Part shown: piece by piece, positions 32,344 to 40,835 of the stretch
Layout: each line of letters opens with the position of its first letter
How positions within the stretch are numbered: the stretch's first letter is position 1
NCBI GenBank assembly: GCA_020850715.1
Contig: JADZED010000080.1
Coordinates: forward strand, 132,524 to 196,523
Length of the DNA: 64,000 bases
Source: Acidobacteriota bacterium
GTDB lineage: Bacteria; Acidobacteriota; Vicinamibacteria; Vicinamibacterales; CAVVIG01
Direction: 5' to 3'
Translations under genes and position numbers: made by a program
The notes under the pieces: generated by a model
The model's database searches: none
What the model saw: the letters and a program-made list of their open reading frames with translations, nothing else
What the model was told of the DNA's origin: nothing

Positions 32344-33383
32344 TGGAAGCGCCGGAGCTGCTGCGGCAGCATCGCCAGCACCAGCGGGCGATTGCGCACT
32401 GGGAGGCGATCCGGGCGGCGCTGCCGGAGCGCGCCGCGGCGGATCGCCCGGGGCTCACGATCTGCAGCGTGGCGTTCAAGGCGCGCGGCTGCCTCGAGGC
32501 GGGCGATCGGCTGATGCGGCTGCTGAACGGGGCGGCGGGGCTGCCCGAGTGGCTGCTGTTCGACAACAACACCGATCCGGCCGAGATGGTCGACGCGGGC
32601 GATCCGCGCTTCACCATCGTCCGGCCGGCGCGCCGCGAGGTCGACATGGGCTACGAGCATGCGCTCGGGATCGGCGCGCTGCTCGGGCGCGTGCGCACGC
32701 GCTTCCTCCTCGTGCTGGATCCCGACTGCTTCCTGGTCGTGCCCGACTGGGTCCGGCGCGTGCCGGCGTACATGGACGAGCGCGGCCTCGGGTTCTTCGG
32801 CACGCCGATCAACCCGCGCCGGCACAACTCCTATCGCTACTTTCCCTACATGGTCTGCATGTTCGTCGACCTCGCACGGGTGTCGCCGCGCGATCTGTGC
32901 TTCGTGCCCTCGGTCTGGCAGCTCGGCACGAGCGTGGCCTATCGCATGCGGAAGGCGCTGGCGGATCTGCCGAAGCTCGGCGCGGCGTTCCGCTGGCTGC
33001 TCACCGAACAGTGGAAGACCAACGGCTGGCGCATCAAGCAGCAGTTCGGCCGCGGCGATCGCGTGAAGTTCGAGTGCGCGCAGCCGGTGTGGGATGTCGA
33101 CGCGGCGGTACAGGATCTCGGCGCGATCAAGGGCGCGCTCCACCGGCTCACGCCCGGCTCGGTGTCGGTGATCCCCAAGGCGGCGGGCTACTGCTCGCGC
33201 CTCGGGTTCGCCGGGATGCGCGCGCCCGACGTGGCCGCGCTCGGCTGGGAGGAGTTCGTCTGGCGCGGCCGGCCGTTCGCGTTCCACATCGGCTCGGTGC
33301 ACGGCAAGCCCGGGCGATACGAGCCTCAGCTCGATGCCGTCCTCCGGCAGTTCACGGCGACCGAGCAGGCGCGTCCCGCATGA
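32340..33383 (+). CDS. GT-A-fold (GT2-like) glycosyltransferase
   Basis: A 347-residue protein. After about 40 helical residues, GLTICSVAFKARGCLEAGDRLM begins a Rossmann-like fold, with LLFDNNTDPAEM, then TRFLLVLDPDCFLVVPDW, where DPD acts as the metal-binding DxD motif. FFGTPINPRRHNSYRYFPYMVCMFVDLARVSP follows as the acceptor side. These are GT-A features near GT2, but the family is divergent and the donor is unknown. Start codons ATG 32340 and 32343 are both possible; 32340 overlaps the Nudix stop. Confidence 0.72.
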   Translation: MMEAPELLRQHRQHQRAIAHWEAIRAALPERAAADRPGLTICSVAFKARGCLEAGDRLMRLLNGAAGLPEWLLFDNNTDPAEMVDAGDPRFTIVRPARREVDMGYEHALGIGALLGRVRTRFLLVLDPDCFLVVPDWVRRVPAYMDERGLGFFGTPINPRRHNSYRYFPYMVCMFVDLARVSPRDLCFVPSVWQLGTSVAYRMRKALADLPKLGAAFRWLLTEQWKTNGWRIKQQFGRGDRVKFECAQPVWDVDAAVQDLGAIKGALHRLTPGSVSVIPKAAGYCSRLGFAGMRAPDVAALGWEEFVWRGRPFAFHIGSVHGKPGRYEPQLDAVLRQFTATEQARPA

Positions 33384-33393
33384 AGCCGTCCGC

Positions 33394-35067
33394 ATGAAGA
33401 TCGCGCTGCTGCAGATCAACCCCACGGTCGGCGATCTGGCGGGCAACGCGCAGCTCATCGCCGACGCCGCCCGCGAGGCGGGGCGACGGGGCGCCGACCT
33501 CGCCGTCACCCCCGAACTGGCGCTCGCGGGCTACCTCCCGCGCGATCTGCTGCTCAGCGCCGGATTCGTCCGCTGCTGCTGGGAGGCGCTCGCCGGCCTG
33601 GCGCGCGAGCTCGCGAGCGGTCCGCCGGTCATCGTCGGCGTTCCCGAGCCGAATCCGTCCGAGGAAGGGCGGCCGCTCTACAACGCCGGCGCGCTCCTCA
33701 GCGCCGGGCGGATCGGCCGCCGGTTCCGGAAGGCGCTGCTGCCGACCTACGATGTGTTCGACGAGGACCGTTACTTCGAGCCGTTCCGCGGCGCGCAGCT
33801 CCTCGATCTCGACGGCCGGCGTCTTGGCATCAGCATCTGCGAGGACGTCTGGAACGATCGCGACTTCTTCAAGCGCCGCCGCTACCACCACGATCCGATC
33901 GAGGAGCTGATCCGCGCCGGTGCCGAAGCAATCGTCAACCTGTCGGCCTCGCCGTTCACGGTCGGCAAGCACCAGCGGCGGGAGGAGATGCTCGGCAGCA
34001 TGGCGCTGAAGCACCACGTGCCGGTCGTCTACGTGAACCAGTTCGGCGGCAACGACGATCTCGTCTTCGACGGCCGGAGCTGCGCCTTCCGCAGCGACGG
34101 GGTCCCCACGGCGCGCGGCCGCGCGTTCGCCGAAGACGTCGTGATCTGCGACATCGACCGCGCCTCGCCGATCGACGCGCTGGGCGACCCGGCCGCCGAG
34201 CAGGAGATCTGGGAGGCGCTCGTGCTGGGCACCCGCGACTACACCCGCAAGTGCGGCTTCTCGCGCGTGGTGCTCGGGCTGTCGGGCGGCATCGACTCCG
34301 CGCTCACCGCGGCCATCGCCGTCGAGGCGCTCGGCGCCGCCAGCGTCCTCGGCGTGCTCATGCCGTCGCCCTACTCCAGCCAGGGCAGCATCGACGATGC
34401 GCTGGCGCTCGCGGCGAACCTGGGCATCGAGACGCTCACGCTGCCGATAGCGCCCGCCATGGCGGCCATGGAGGCGACGCTGGCCGGCGCGTTCGCGGGG
34501 TTGCCGGGCGACGTGACCGAGGAGAACATCCAGGCGCGCATCCGCGGCAACCTGCTGATGGCGCTCTCGAACAAGCGTGGCGCCATGCTGCTCACCACCG
34601 GCAACAAGTCCGAGCTGGCGGTCGGCTACTGCACGCTGTACGGCGACATGTCGGGCGGCCTGGCGGTGATTGCCGACGTGCCCAAGACGATGGTGTACCG
34701 CGTCTCGGCGTGGCTGAACCGGGCGCGCGGCCGGCAGATCATCCCCGAATCGACGCTGACCAAGGCGCCGTCGGCCGAACTGCGGCCGAACCAGACCGAC
34801 CAGGATTCGCTGCCGCCTTACGACGCGCTCGACGAGATCCTGCGGCGGCACGTCGAGCAGCACCAGCCGGCGGGCGAGATCGTCGCGGCGGGATTCGACG
34901 GGGCGACCGTGCGCCGGGTGCTGCGCCTGGTGCGCGGGGCCGAGTTCAAGCGCAAGCAGGCGGCACCGGGGCTGAAGGTCACCGATCGGGCGTTCGGGAC
35001 CGGCTGGCGGATGCCGATCGCGGCCCGACTGTGTTCAGACGAGGTCAACGCGGAGAGACACGCATGA
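33394..35067 (+). CDS. nadE: Glutamine-dependent NAD+ synthetase
   Basis: A 557-residue two-domain enzyme that converts nicotinic acid adenine dinucleotide, ATP and glutamine to NAD+. The N-terminal nitrilase-type glutaminase has E41, K113 and C149 (GISICEDVWN). The C-terminal synthetase has the P-loop SGGIDS (297-302) and the downstream TTGNKSELAVGYCTLYGDM stretch. Both domains are complete. Finding this housekeeping gene inside a polysaccharide operon, joined by ATGA to an epimerase, is unusual; it may supply NAD+ to the many dehydrogenases here or may be an additional copy. Confidence 0.93.
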   Translation: MKIALLQINPTVGDLAGNAQLIADAAREAGRRGADLAVTPELALAGYLPRDLLLSAGFVRCCWEALAGLARELASGPPVIVGVPEPNPSEEGRPLYNAGALLSAGRIGRRFRKALLPTYDVFDEDRYFEPFRGAQLLDLDGRRLGISICEDVWNDRDFFKRRRYHHDPIEELIRAGAEAIVNLSASPFTVGKHQRREEMLGSMALKHHVPVVYVNQFGGNDDLVFDGRSCAFRSDGVPTARGRAFAEDVVICDIDRASPIDALGDPAAEQEIWEALVLGTRDYTRKCGFSRVVLGLSGGIDSALTAAIAVEALGAASVLGVLMPSPYSSQGSIDDALALAANLGIETLTLPIAPAMAAMEATLAGAFAGLPGDVTEENIQARIRGNLLMALSNKRGAMLLTTGNKSELAVGYCTLYGDMSGGLAVIADVPKTMVYRVSAWLNRARGRQIIPESTLTKAPSAELRPNQTDQDSLPPYDALDEILRRHVEQHQPAGEIVAAGFDGATVRRVLRLVRGAEFKRKQAAPGLKVTDRAFGTGWRMPIAARLCSDEVNAERHA

Positions 35068-36065
35068 GCATGCAGAGAACCCTGGTCACCGGCGCAGGCG
35101 GCTTCATCGGCCACCATCTGGTCACCGCGTTGAAGACGGACGGCCGCTGGGTGCGCGGCGTGGATCTGGTCGAGCCGCAGTACGGCGCGACCGATGCCGA
35201 CGACTTCCTCGTCGCCGACCTGCGCGATCCGGCCGCGGCCCGCGCGGCGACGCGCGGCGTCGACGAGGTCTACGCGCTGGCGGCCGACATGGGCGGCATG
35301 GGCTACATCTCGTCGCACCACGCGCTCATCCTGCACAACAACGCGCTCATCAACCTGAACACGCTCGAGGCGGCGCGGCAGAACGGCGTGCCGCGCTATC
35401 TCTACACCTCGTCGGCGTGCGTGTACCCCGAGTTCAAGCAGACCGACGCGGCCGTGACGCCGCTCAGGGAAGACGATGCCTACCCGGCGCAGCCGCAGGA
35501 TGCGTACGGGTGGGAGAAGCTCATCTCGGAGCGGTTGTGCATGCACTACCGCGAGGACTACGGCATCGAGACGCGCGTCGTCCGCTTCCACAACATCTTC
35601 GGCCCGCTCGGGACGTGGGACGGCGGCCGGGAGAAGGCGCCGGCGGCGATGTGCCGCAAGGTGGCGATCGCGAAGCTCACGGGGCAGCGCGAGATCGAGA
35701 TCTGGGGCGACGGCGAGCAGACCCGCTCGTTCTGCTACATCGACGACTGTCTCGAGGGCATCCGCCGGCTCATGGCGTCCGATCACCGCGAGCCGATCAA
35801 TCTCGGGCAGGATCGCCTCGTCACGATCAACCAGCTCGCCGACATCGTCGCGGCGATCGCCGGCGTGGCGCTCGACAAGCGGCACGTGCCGGGGCCGCAG
35901 GGCGTGCGCGGCCGCAACTCCGACAACACGACGCTGCGCGAGGTGCTCGGCTGGGAGCCGCGCGTGTCGCTCGAGGAGGGCCTCGCGCGCACCTACGGCT
36001 GGATCGAGCGGCAGGTCCGCGCGCAGCTCGCCGTCGCGCCGGCCGTCGCGGCGCCCGCCCGCTGA
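35064..36065 (+). CDS. GDP-mannose 3,5-epimerase-like SDR
   Basis: A 333-residue extended SDR. NAD binding is at TGAGGFIGHH (about residues 8-17). ADMGGMGYISSHHALI and the later GPLGTWDGGREKAPAA are hallmarks of the GDP-mannose 3,5-epimerase branch, with SSACVYPE and the Y-G-W-E-K catalytic pair between them. The plant enzyme makes GDP-L-galactose and GDP-L-gulose; bacterial relatives act in capsule and O-antigen loci. GDP-mannose, also the Gmd substrate, would be the input. ATG 35064 overlaps the NadE stop. Confidence 0.83.
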   Translation: MSMQRTLVTGAGGFIGHHLVTALKTDGRWVRGVDLVEPQYGATDADDFLVADLRDPAAARAATRGVDEVYALAADMGGMGYISSHHALILHNNALINLNTLEAARQNGVPRYLYTSSACVYPEFKQTDAAVTPLREDDAYPAQPQDAYGWEKLISERLCMHYREDYGIETRVVRFHNIFGPLGTWDGGREKAPAAMCRKVAIAKLTGQREIEIWGDGEQTRSFCYIDDCLEGIRRLMASDHREPINLGQDRLVTINQLADIVAAIAGVALDKRHVPGPQGVRGRNSDNTTLREVLGWEPRVSLEEGLARTYGWIERQVRAQLAVAPAVAAPAR

Positions 36066-37462
36066 TGTCGGCGCCGCGCAGCTACTCGGTCGTCGGTCTC
36101 GGCAAGCTCGGCGCGAGCATGGCCGCCGCCATCGCGAGCCGGGGCTTCCCCGTGATCGGCGTCGACATCAACCGGCAGGCGGTCGACGCGCTCGGCGAGG
36201 GGAGGGCGCCGGTGGCCGAGACGGGGCTCGAGGCGCTCGTCCAGGCGAACCGCGAACGCCTGCGCGCGACAACGAACCACCGGGAGGCGGTGCTCGGCTC
36301 GGACCTGACGTTCGTGATCGTGCCGACGCCGAGCGACGAATCGGGCGCCTTCTCGCTGCAGTACGCCGCCTGGGCCTTCGGCGAGATCGGCGAGGCGCTC
36401 CGCGACAAGATCGGCTACCACCTGGTCGTGCTGACGAGCACGGTGCTGCCGGGCGCGACCCGCCACGGGCTGCTGCCGATCCTGGAGCGGCGATCGGGCA
36501 AGCGGTGCGGCGCCGACTTCGGGCTGTGCTACAGCCCGGAGTTCATCGCCCTCGGCAGCGTGATTCGCGATTTCCTGCACCCCGACTTCACGCTGGTCGG
36601 CGAGGTCGACGATCGGTCGGGGCGGACGCTCGAGTGCGCCTACGCGGCGATCATGCCCGATGGTCCGCCCTGCAAGCGGATGAGCCTGGAGAACGCCGAG
36701 CTGGCCAAGGTGTCGGTGAACGCGTACGTGACGACGAAGATCACCTTCGCGAACATGCTCGCCGATCTCTGCGAGCGCATCCCGGGCGGCGACGTCGACG
36801 TGGTGAGCGATGCGCTGGGACAGGACGCGCGCATCGGCCGCAGGTACCTGACGGGCGCCCTCGGTTTCGGCGGCCCCTGTTTTCCGCGCGACAACGTCGC
36901 GCTCGCCTATCTGGCGCGGGCGCTCGGCACCCGGGCGGAGCTGCCCGAGGCCACCGATCGGGTCAACCGTTCGCTCGCTTCGACGGTGCTCGAGCGCGTC
37001 GGATTGTCGGTGCGCCACGGCACGACCGTGGCGGTGCTCGGCCTGGCCTACAAGCCCTCGTCGCACGTGATCGAGGAGTCGCAGGGCATCGTCCTGGCCA
37101 AGGCCCTGTCGCGCCACGGCGCCCGCGTGGTCGCGCACGATCCGCTCGCCTCGTCGATGGCGGCGCACGAGCTGAAGGATCACGGACTGGTGCTCGGCTC
37201 GCTCGAGGACTGCCTGGCGCAGGCGGCGGTGGTGGTCGTCACCACGCCGGATCCGGCCTATGCCGCGCTGAGCGCGGCCGACTTCAGGCGCGACGGCGGA
37301 TCGGTCACGGTGGTCGACTGCTGGCGCCTGCTGGCGGCGGCGCTGGACGGCGCCCCGGGCATCACGTATCTGCCGATCGGCCGCAGCGTGGACGACCGGG
37401 CGAACGCGGCGAGGCTGTCGCGGCTCTGGGCAGACGGCACGGCGGGGCGCCGATGGCCGTGA
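36065..37462 (+). CDS. UDP-glucose/GDP-mannose dehydrogenase family protein
   Basis: A 465-residue nucleotide-sugar dehydrogenase. The start is YSVVGLGKLGASMAAAI (a variant of the GxGYVG loop with Lys-Leu), the catalytic cysteine is C272 in ALGFGGPCFPRDN, and the C-terminal domain has VAVLGLAYKPSSHVIEES. The GGPCFPRD form is that of UDP-glucose and GDP-mannose dehydrogenases. It starts with a TGATG overlap after the GDP-mannose 3,5-epimerase-like gene, so a GDP-hexuronic acid product is possible, though UDP-glucuronate is as likely. It is the third such enzyme in the window. Confidence 0.86.
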   Translation: MSAPRSYSVVGLGKLGASMAAAIASRGFPVIGVDINRQAVDALGEGRAPVAETGLEALVQANRERLRATTNHREAVLGSDLTFVIVPTPSDESGAFSLQYAAWAFGEIGEALRDKIGYHLVVLTSTVLPGATRHGLLPILERRSGKRCGADFGLCYSPEFIALGSVIRDFLHPDFTLVGEVDDRSGRTLECAYAAIMPDGPPCKRMSLENAELAKVSVNAYVTTKITFANMLADLCERIPGGDVDVVSDALGQDARIGRRYLTGALGFGGPCFPRDNVALAYLARALGTRAELPEATDRVNRSLASTVLERVGLSVRHGTTVAVLGLAYKPSSHVIEESQGIVLAKALSRHGARVVAHDPLASSMAAHELKDHGLVLGSLEDCLAQAAVVVVTTPDPAYAALSAADFRRDGGSVTVVDCWRLLAAALDGAPGITYLPIGRSVDDRANAARLSRLWADGTAGRRWP

Positions 37463-38430
37463 GCGAGCGCGCCCGCCCCCTCACCGTGATGGTGGCGACG
37501 TTCAATCGGCTGCCGCTCCTGCGGACGGTGATCGACGCGATCGAGCACGGCACGCGGACGCCGCACGAGCTGATCGTCATCGACGGCGGATCGACCGACG
37601 GCACGATCGAGTACCTGGCGTCGCACCCGGCCATCACGCCGGTCCTGCAAGGGCGGCTCATGGGCACGGCGCGCTGCTACAACGCGGTCTGGCGCGGCGT
37701 CGGCAGCACGTACTCCTGCTGGCTCAGCGACGACACCGAGATCGTGCCCGGCAGCCTGGACGCCGCCGTCGGCATTCTCGAGGCCGATCCGGGCATCGGG
37801 ATGGTGGGTCTCAAGATGAAGGACACCCGCGGGCCCGGGCGCCACGACGCGTATCGCGGCGGGTTGTCGGAGTACGGGATCCTCAACTGCAATCATGGCG
37901 TGCTGCCCACGCGGCTGGCGCGGCAGGTCGGCTTCTTCAACGAGAGCTACCGCGCCTACATGATCGACCCGGATCTGACGGCGTCGATCCTGTGCACGGG
38001 CCATCGCGTCGTGATGACGAAGGCGGTCGCGGTCCTGCACCACCGCGAGTGGGCCGAGCAGGAAGGCGACGAGAAGGTCGCGCGCGAGATGGGCGGCATC
38101 GACAACTTCGCGATCTACCGGCGGAAGTTCGCGTTCCTGGCCGCCGCACGGACGCCGGCCGTCCGCCTGCGCGCCGGCGCGGTCCGCTACGTCTCGGGCG
38201 CGCTGTTCCACCTCGCGGGGCCGGGCGCGACGCGCGCCGGCCTGAGCCGGCGCGACTGGGTCAATCTCGGCGGCGCCCGATTCACGTCGCCCCTCGACGC
38301 GCTGCAGAATCGCGGCCGCCCCTATCACCTCGTCCAGGCGCTGCCGGCCTCGCTCGTCGCGGCGGCGGGCAATCCGTATCGCGCCGGCGCGGCGGCCGTC
38401 GCGCCCCAGACGACATGCCTCGAGAACTAG
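37453..38430 (+). CDS. GT2-family glycosyltransferase
   Basis: A 325-residue GT-A enzyme. It has LTVMVATFNRLPLLRTVIDAI, IVIDGGSTDGTIEYL for the nucleotide and CWLSDDTEIVPGSLD with an SDD version of the DxD motif. The later HDAYRGGLSEYGILNCNHGVLPTRLARQVGFFNESY fits the acceptor loop of rhamnosyl/galactosyl GT2 enzymes. No membrane helix is visible. It overlaps the dehydrogenase by 10 bases and the NeuB gene by 16. The sugar is not known. Confidence 0.85.
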   Translation: MAVSERARPLTVMVATFNRLPLLRTVIDAIEHGTRTPHELIVIDGGSTDGTIEYLASHPAITPVLQGRLMGTARCYNAVWRGVGSTYSCWLSDDTEIVPGSLDAAVGILEADPGIGMVGLKMKDTRGPGRHDAYRGGLSEYGILNCNHGVLPTRLARQVGFFNESYRAYMIDPDLTASILCTGHRVVMTKAVAVLHHREWAEQEGDEKVAREMGGIDNFAIYRRKFAFLAAARTPAVRLRAGAVRYVSGALFHLAGPGATRAGLSRRDWVNLGGARFTSPLDALQNRGRPYHLVQALPASLVAAAGNPYRAGAAAVAPQTTCLEN

Positions 38431-39464
38431 TCATCGGCTCGACCCGGGTTCACGACGATGGGGACTGCTACGTGATCGCGGAGATCGGGCACAACCACCA
38501 GGGCAGCGTCGAGAAGGCGAAGGATCTGTTCCGCGCGGCGAAGGAGTGCGGCGTCGATGCGGTGAAGATCCAGAAGCGCTGCAACCGCACCCTGTTCACC
38601 CGGGCGATGTACGACTCGCCCTACGACAACGAGAACAGCTTCGGCCTGACCTACGGCGCGCACCGCGAGGCGCTCGAGCTCGACCGCGACGCCTACGTGG
38701 AGCTGCGGCGGTACGCGGCCGAGATCGGCGTCACCTTCTTCGCCACCGCCTTCGACGTCGAGAGCGCCGACCTGCTCGCCTCGCTCGACATGCCGGCGTA
38801 CAAGATCGCCTCGGGTGATCTCACCAACGTGCCGCTCGCCGTTCACGTCGCCAGGTTCGGCAGGCCCATGGTGGTGAGCACCGGCGGCGGATCGCTGGAC
38901 GACGTGCGGCGGCTGCACGACGCGGTGCTGCCGATCAACCCGCAGCTCTGCCTGCTGCAGTGCACGGCGAGCTACCCGGCCGAGCCCGAGGACATGAACC
39001 TGCGGGTCATCAGCACGTACCGCGACGCGTTCCCGGAGGTGGTGATCGGCCTGTCGGACCATCAGAACGGCATCGCGATGGCCGACGTCGCGTACATTCT
39101 CGGCGCGCGCGTGATCGAGAAGCACTTCACGCTCAACCGGGCCTGGAAGGGCACCGACCACGCCTACTCGCTCGAGCCGGCCGGCATGCGCAAGCTCGTG
39201 CGCGATCTGCGGCGCGTGCGCGCGGCGCTCGGCACGGGCGTGAAGCAGCCGCTGGCCATCGAGAAGAAGCCGCTGTTCAAGATGGGCAAGAAGCTGGTGG
39301 CGGCGCGCGCGCTGGCGGCCGGCCACGTGCTGGCGGAGGGCGACGTGGCGATCAAGTCGCCGAACGACGGCCTGCCGCCCTATCAGCTTCCTTCCGTGCT
39401 CGGCCGCCGGCTGCGGCGGCCGCTGGCCGAAGACGACGCCCTCCTCTTCGAAGACCTGCAGTGA
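38415..39464 (+). CDS. neuB: NeuB-family ulosonic acid synthase
   Basis: A 349-residue enzyme of the sialic-acid synthase family that condenses phosphoenolpyruvate with a six-carbon (or phosphorylated) sugar. The start CYVIAEIGHNHQGSVEKAKDLF, the KIQKRC loop, ASGDLTNVPL, and VIGLSDHQNGIAMADVAYILGARVIEKHFTLNRAWKGTDHAYSLEP are the NeuB core. From about residue 290 the SAF/antifreeze-like domain (VAARALAAGHVLAEGDVAIKSPNDG) is present. A HAD phosphatase follows directly, which suggests the phosphorylated route (NANS/KDN-9-phosphate type), not free ManNAc. The exact ulosonic acid is unknown. Confidence 0.88.
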   Translation: MPRELVIGSTRVHDDGDCYVIAEIGHNHQGSVEKAKDLFRAAKECGVDAVKIQKRCNRTLFTRAMYDSPYDNENSFGLTYGAHREALELDRDAYVELRRYAAEIGVTFFATAFDVESADLLASLDMPAYKIASGDLTNVPLAVHVARFGRPMVVSTGGGSLDDVRRLHDAVLPINPQLCLLQCTASYPAEPEDMNLRVISTYRDAFPEVVIGLSDHQNGIAMADVAYILGARVIEKHFTLNRAWKGTDHAYSLEPAGMRKLVRDLRRVRAALGTGVKQPLAIEKKPLFKMGKKLVAARALAAGHVLAEGDVAIKSPNDGLPPYQLPSVLGRRLRRPLAEDDALLFEDLQ

Positions 39465-40006
39465 AGGCAGCGGAGTCCATCGAGACGACGATCGCCCGAG
39501 TGCGTCTGGTGGTGTTCGACTTCGATGGCGTCTTCACCGACAACACCGTCTACGTCGCCGAGGACGGCACCGAGTCGGTGCGCTGCTGGCGGGGCGACGG
39601 CCTCGGCCTCGCGCGGCTGCGCGAGGCGGGCATTCCCGCCGTCGTGCTGTCGACCGAGAGGAACCCGGTGGTGGCCTCCCGCAGCCGCAAGCTGAACGTC
39701 CGCTGCATCCACGGCTGCGACGACAAGCTGTCGGCGCTCCGTGCGCTCGCCGCCGAGCTCGGCGTGGCGCTGTTCGACGTCGCCTACGTCGGCAACGACG
39801 TCAACGATCTCGCCTGTCTCGAGGCGGTGGGCCTGCCGATCGTGGTGCGCGACGCGCACCCTGACGTCGCGGGCGCTGCGCTGCTCCGGACCACGGCCGA
39901 GGGCGGCCGCGGCGCCGTCCGCGAGATCTGCGACCGCCTCGTCTCGGCGAGAGCGCGGGCCGGCAGGATGCCGGCGGGCGCCGGCGCGGACCCGCAGGCC
40001 GGCTGA
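39461..40006 (+). CDS. KdsC-like HAD phosphatase
   Basis: A 181-residue HAD hydrolase. The nucleophile motif is VVFDFDGVFTDN (D20, D22), then LSTERNPVVASRSRKL and VAYVGNDVNDLACLEAVG with the acidic motif IV. It matches the C0 (capless) KdsC family, which dephosphorylates KDO-8-phosphate or nonulosonate-9-phosphate. GTG 39461 overlaps the NeuB stop. With NeuB and NeuA, it completes synthesis-dephosphorylation-activation of a keto sugar acid. A non-enzymatic role is unlikely since all motifs are present. Confidence 0.86.
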   Translation: MKAAESIETTIARVRLVVFDFDGVFTDNTVYVAEDGTESVRCWRGDGLGLARLREAGIPAVVLSTERNPVVASRSRKLNVRCIHGCDDKLSALRALAAELGVALFDVAYVGNDVNDLACLEAVGLPIVVRDAHPDVAGAALLRTTAEGGRGAVREICDRLVSARARAGRMPAGAGADPQAG

Positions 40007-40024
40007 GGCAACCGGACCGACATC

Positions 40025-40834
40025 GTGTCGAATCCTTTCGATCTCGACGGCCGCGTGATTGTCGTGACGGGCGCGATGGGGCAGCTCGGGCGCGAATTCT
40101 GCCGGGAGCTCGCGGGCCGCGGCGCACGCGTCGCGGCGCTCGACCGAGCGGCAGGCGAGGCAGCCTCGCGCGCGGCGATCGACCCCGGCGCCGGGCGCCT
40201 CCTCGAGGTGCAGGCCGACGTAACCAGCCGGGAGTCGCTCGACGCCGCGTTGCGGAGGATTGCGGCGGATCTCGGCGTGCCGCATGGACTCGTGAATGCC
40301 GCGGCGCTCGATTCGCCGCCGGGCGCGCCGGCCGAAGAGAACGGTCCGCTCGAGACCTATCCCGAGCGCGCGTGGGATCGCGTGATGGACGTCAACCTCA
40401 AGGGGACGCTCCTCTGCGGCCAGGTGTTCGGCGGCGCGATGGCGGAGGCGGGCCGCGGCGCCATCGTGAACATCTCCTCGACCTACGGCGTGGTGTCGCC
40501 GGACCAGCGGCTGTACGACTATCGCCGCGAAGCCGGCGCGCCGTTCTTCAAGCCGATCGCCTACTCGGCCTCGAAGTCGGCGCTGCTGAACGTGACCCGC
40601 TACATGGCCACCTACTGGGCGCCGCGCAACGTCCGGGTGAACACGGTGACCTTCGGCGGCGTGTTCAACGGGCAGGACGAGCGGTTCCTCGCCGGCTACG
40701 CCGCGCGGGTGCCGCTCGGACGGATGGCGCGCCCCGACGAATACAACGGCGCCATCGTCTTCCTGCTCTCGGATGCCTCGTCGTACATGACGGGATCGAA
40801 CCTCGTGATCGACGGCGGATGGACGGCGTGGTGA
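40025..40834 (+). CDS. Short-chain dehydrogenase/reductase
   Basis: A 269-residue classical SDR. The cofactor motif is VVTGAMGQLGREF (residues 13-25), NISSTYG carries the catalytic Ser, and Y180-SAS-K184 is the catalytic pair; the end SSYMTGSNLVIDGGWTAW is typical. SDRs of this type (PtmA-like) occur next to NeuB/NeuA homologues in legionaminic/pseudaminic-type loci and probably adjust a keto or hydroxyl group on the sugar. The insertion DYRREAGAPFFKPI before the active Tyr is also seen in that group. It begins at GTG after an 18-base gap. Confidence 0.82.
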   Translation: MSNPFDLDGRVIVVTGAMGQLGREFCRELAGRGARVAALDRAAGEAASRAAIDPGAGRLLEVQADVTSRESLDAALRRIAADLGVPHGLVNAAALDSPPGAPAEENGPLETYPERAWDRVMDVNLKGTLLCGQVFGGAMAEAGRGAIVNISSTYGVVSPDQRLYDYRREAGAPFFKPIAYSASKSALLNVTRYMATYWAPRNVRVNTVTFGGVFNGQDERFLAGYAARVPLGRMARPDEYNGAIVFLLSDASSYMTGSNLVIDGGWTAW

Positions 40835-40835
40835 G

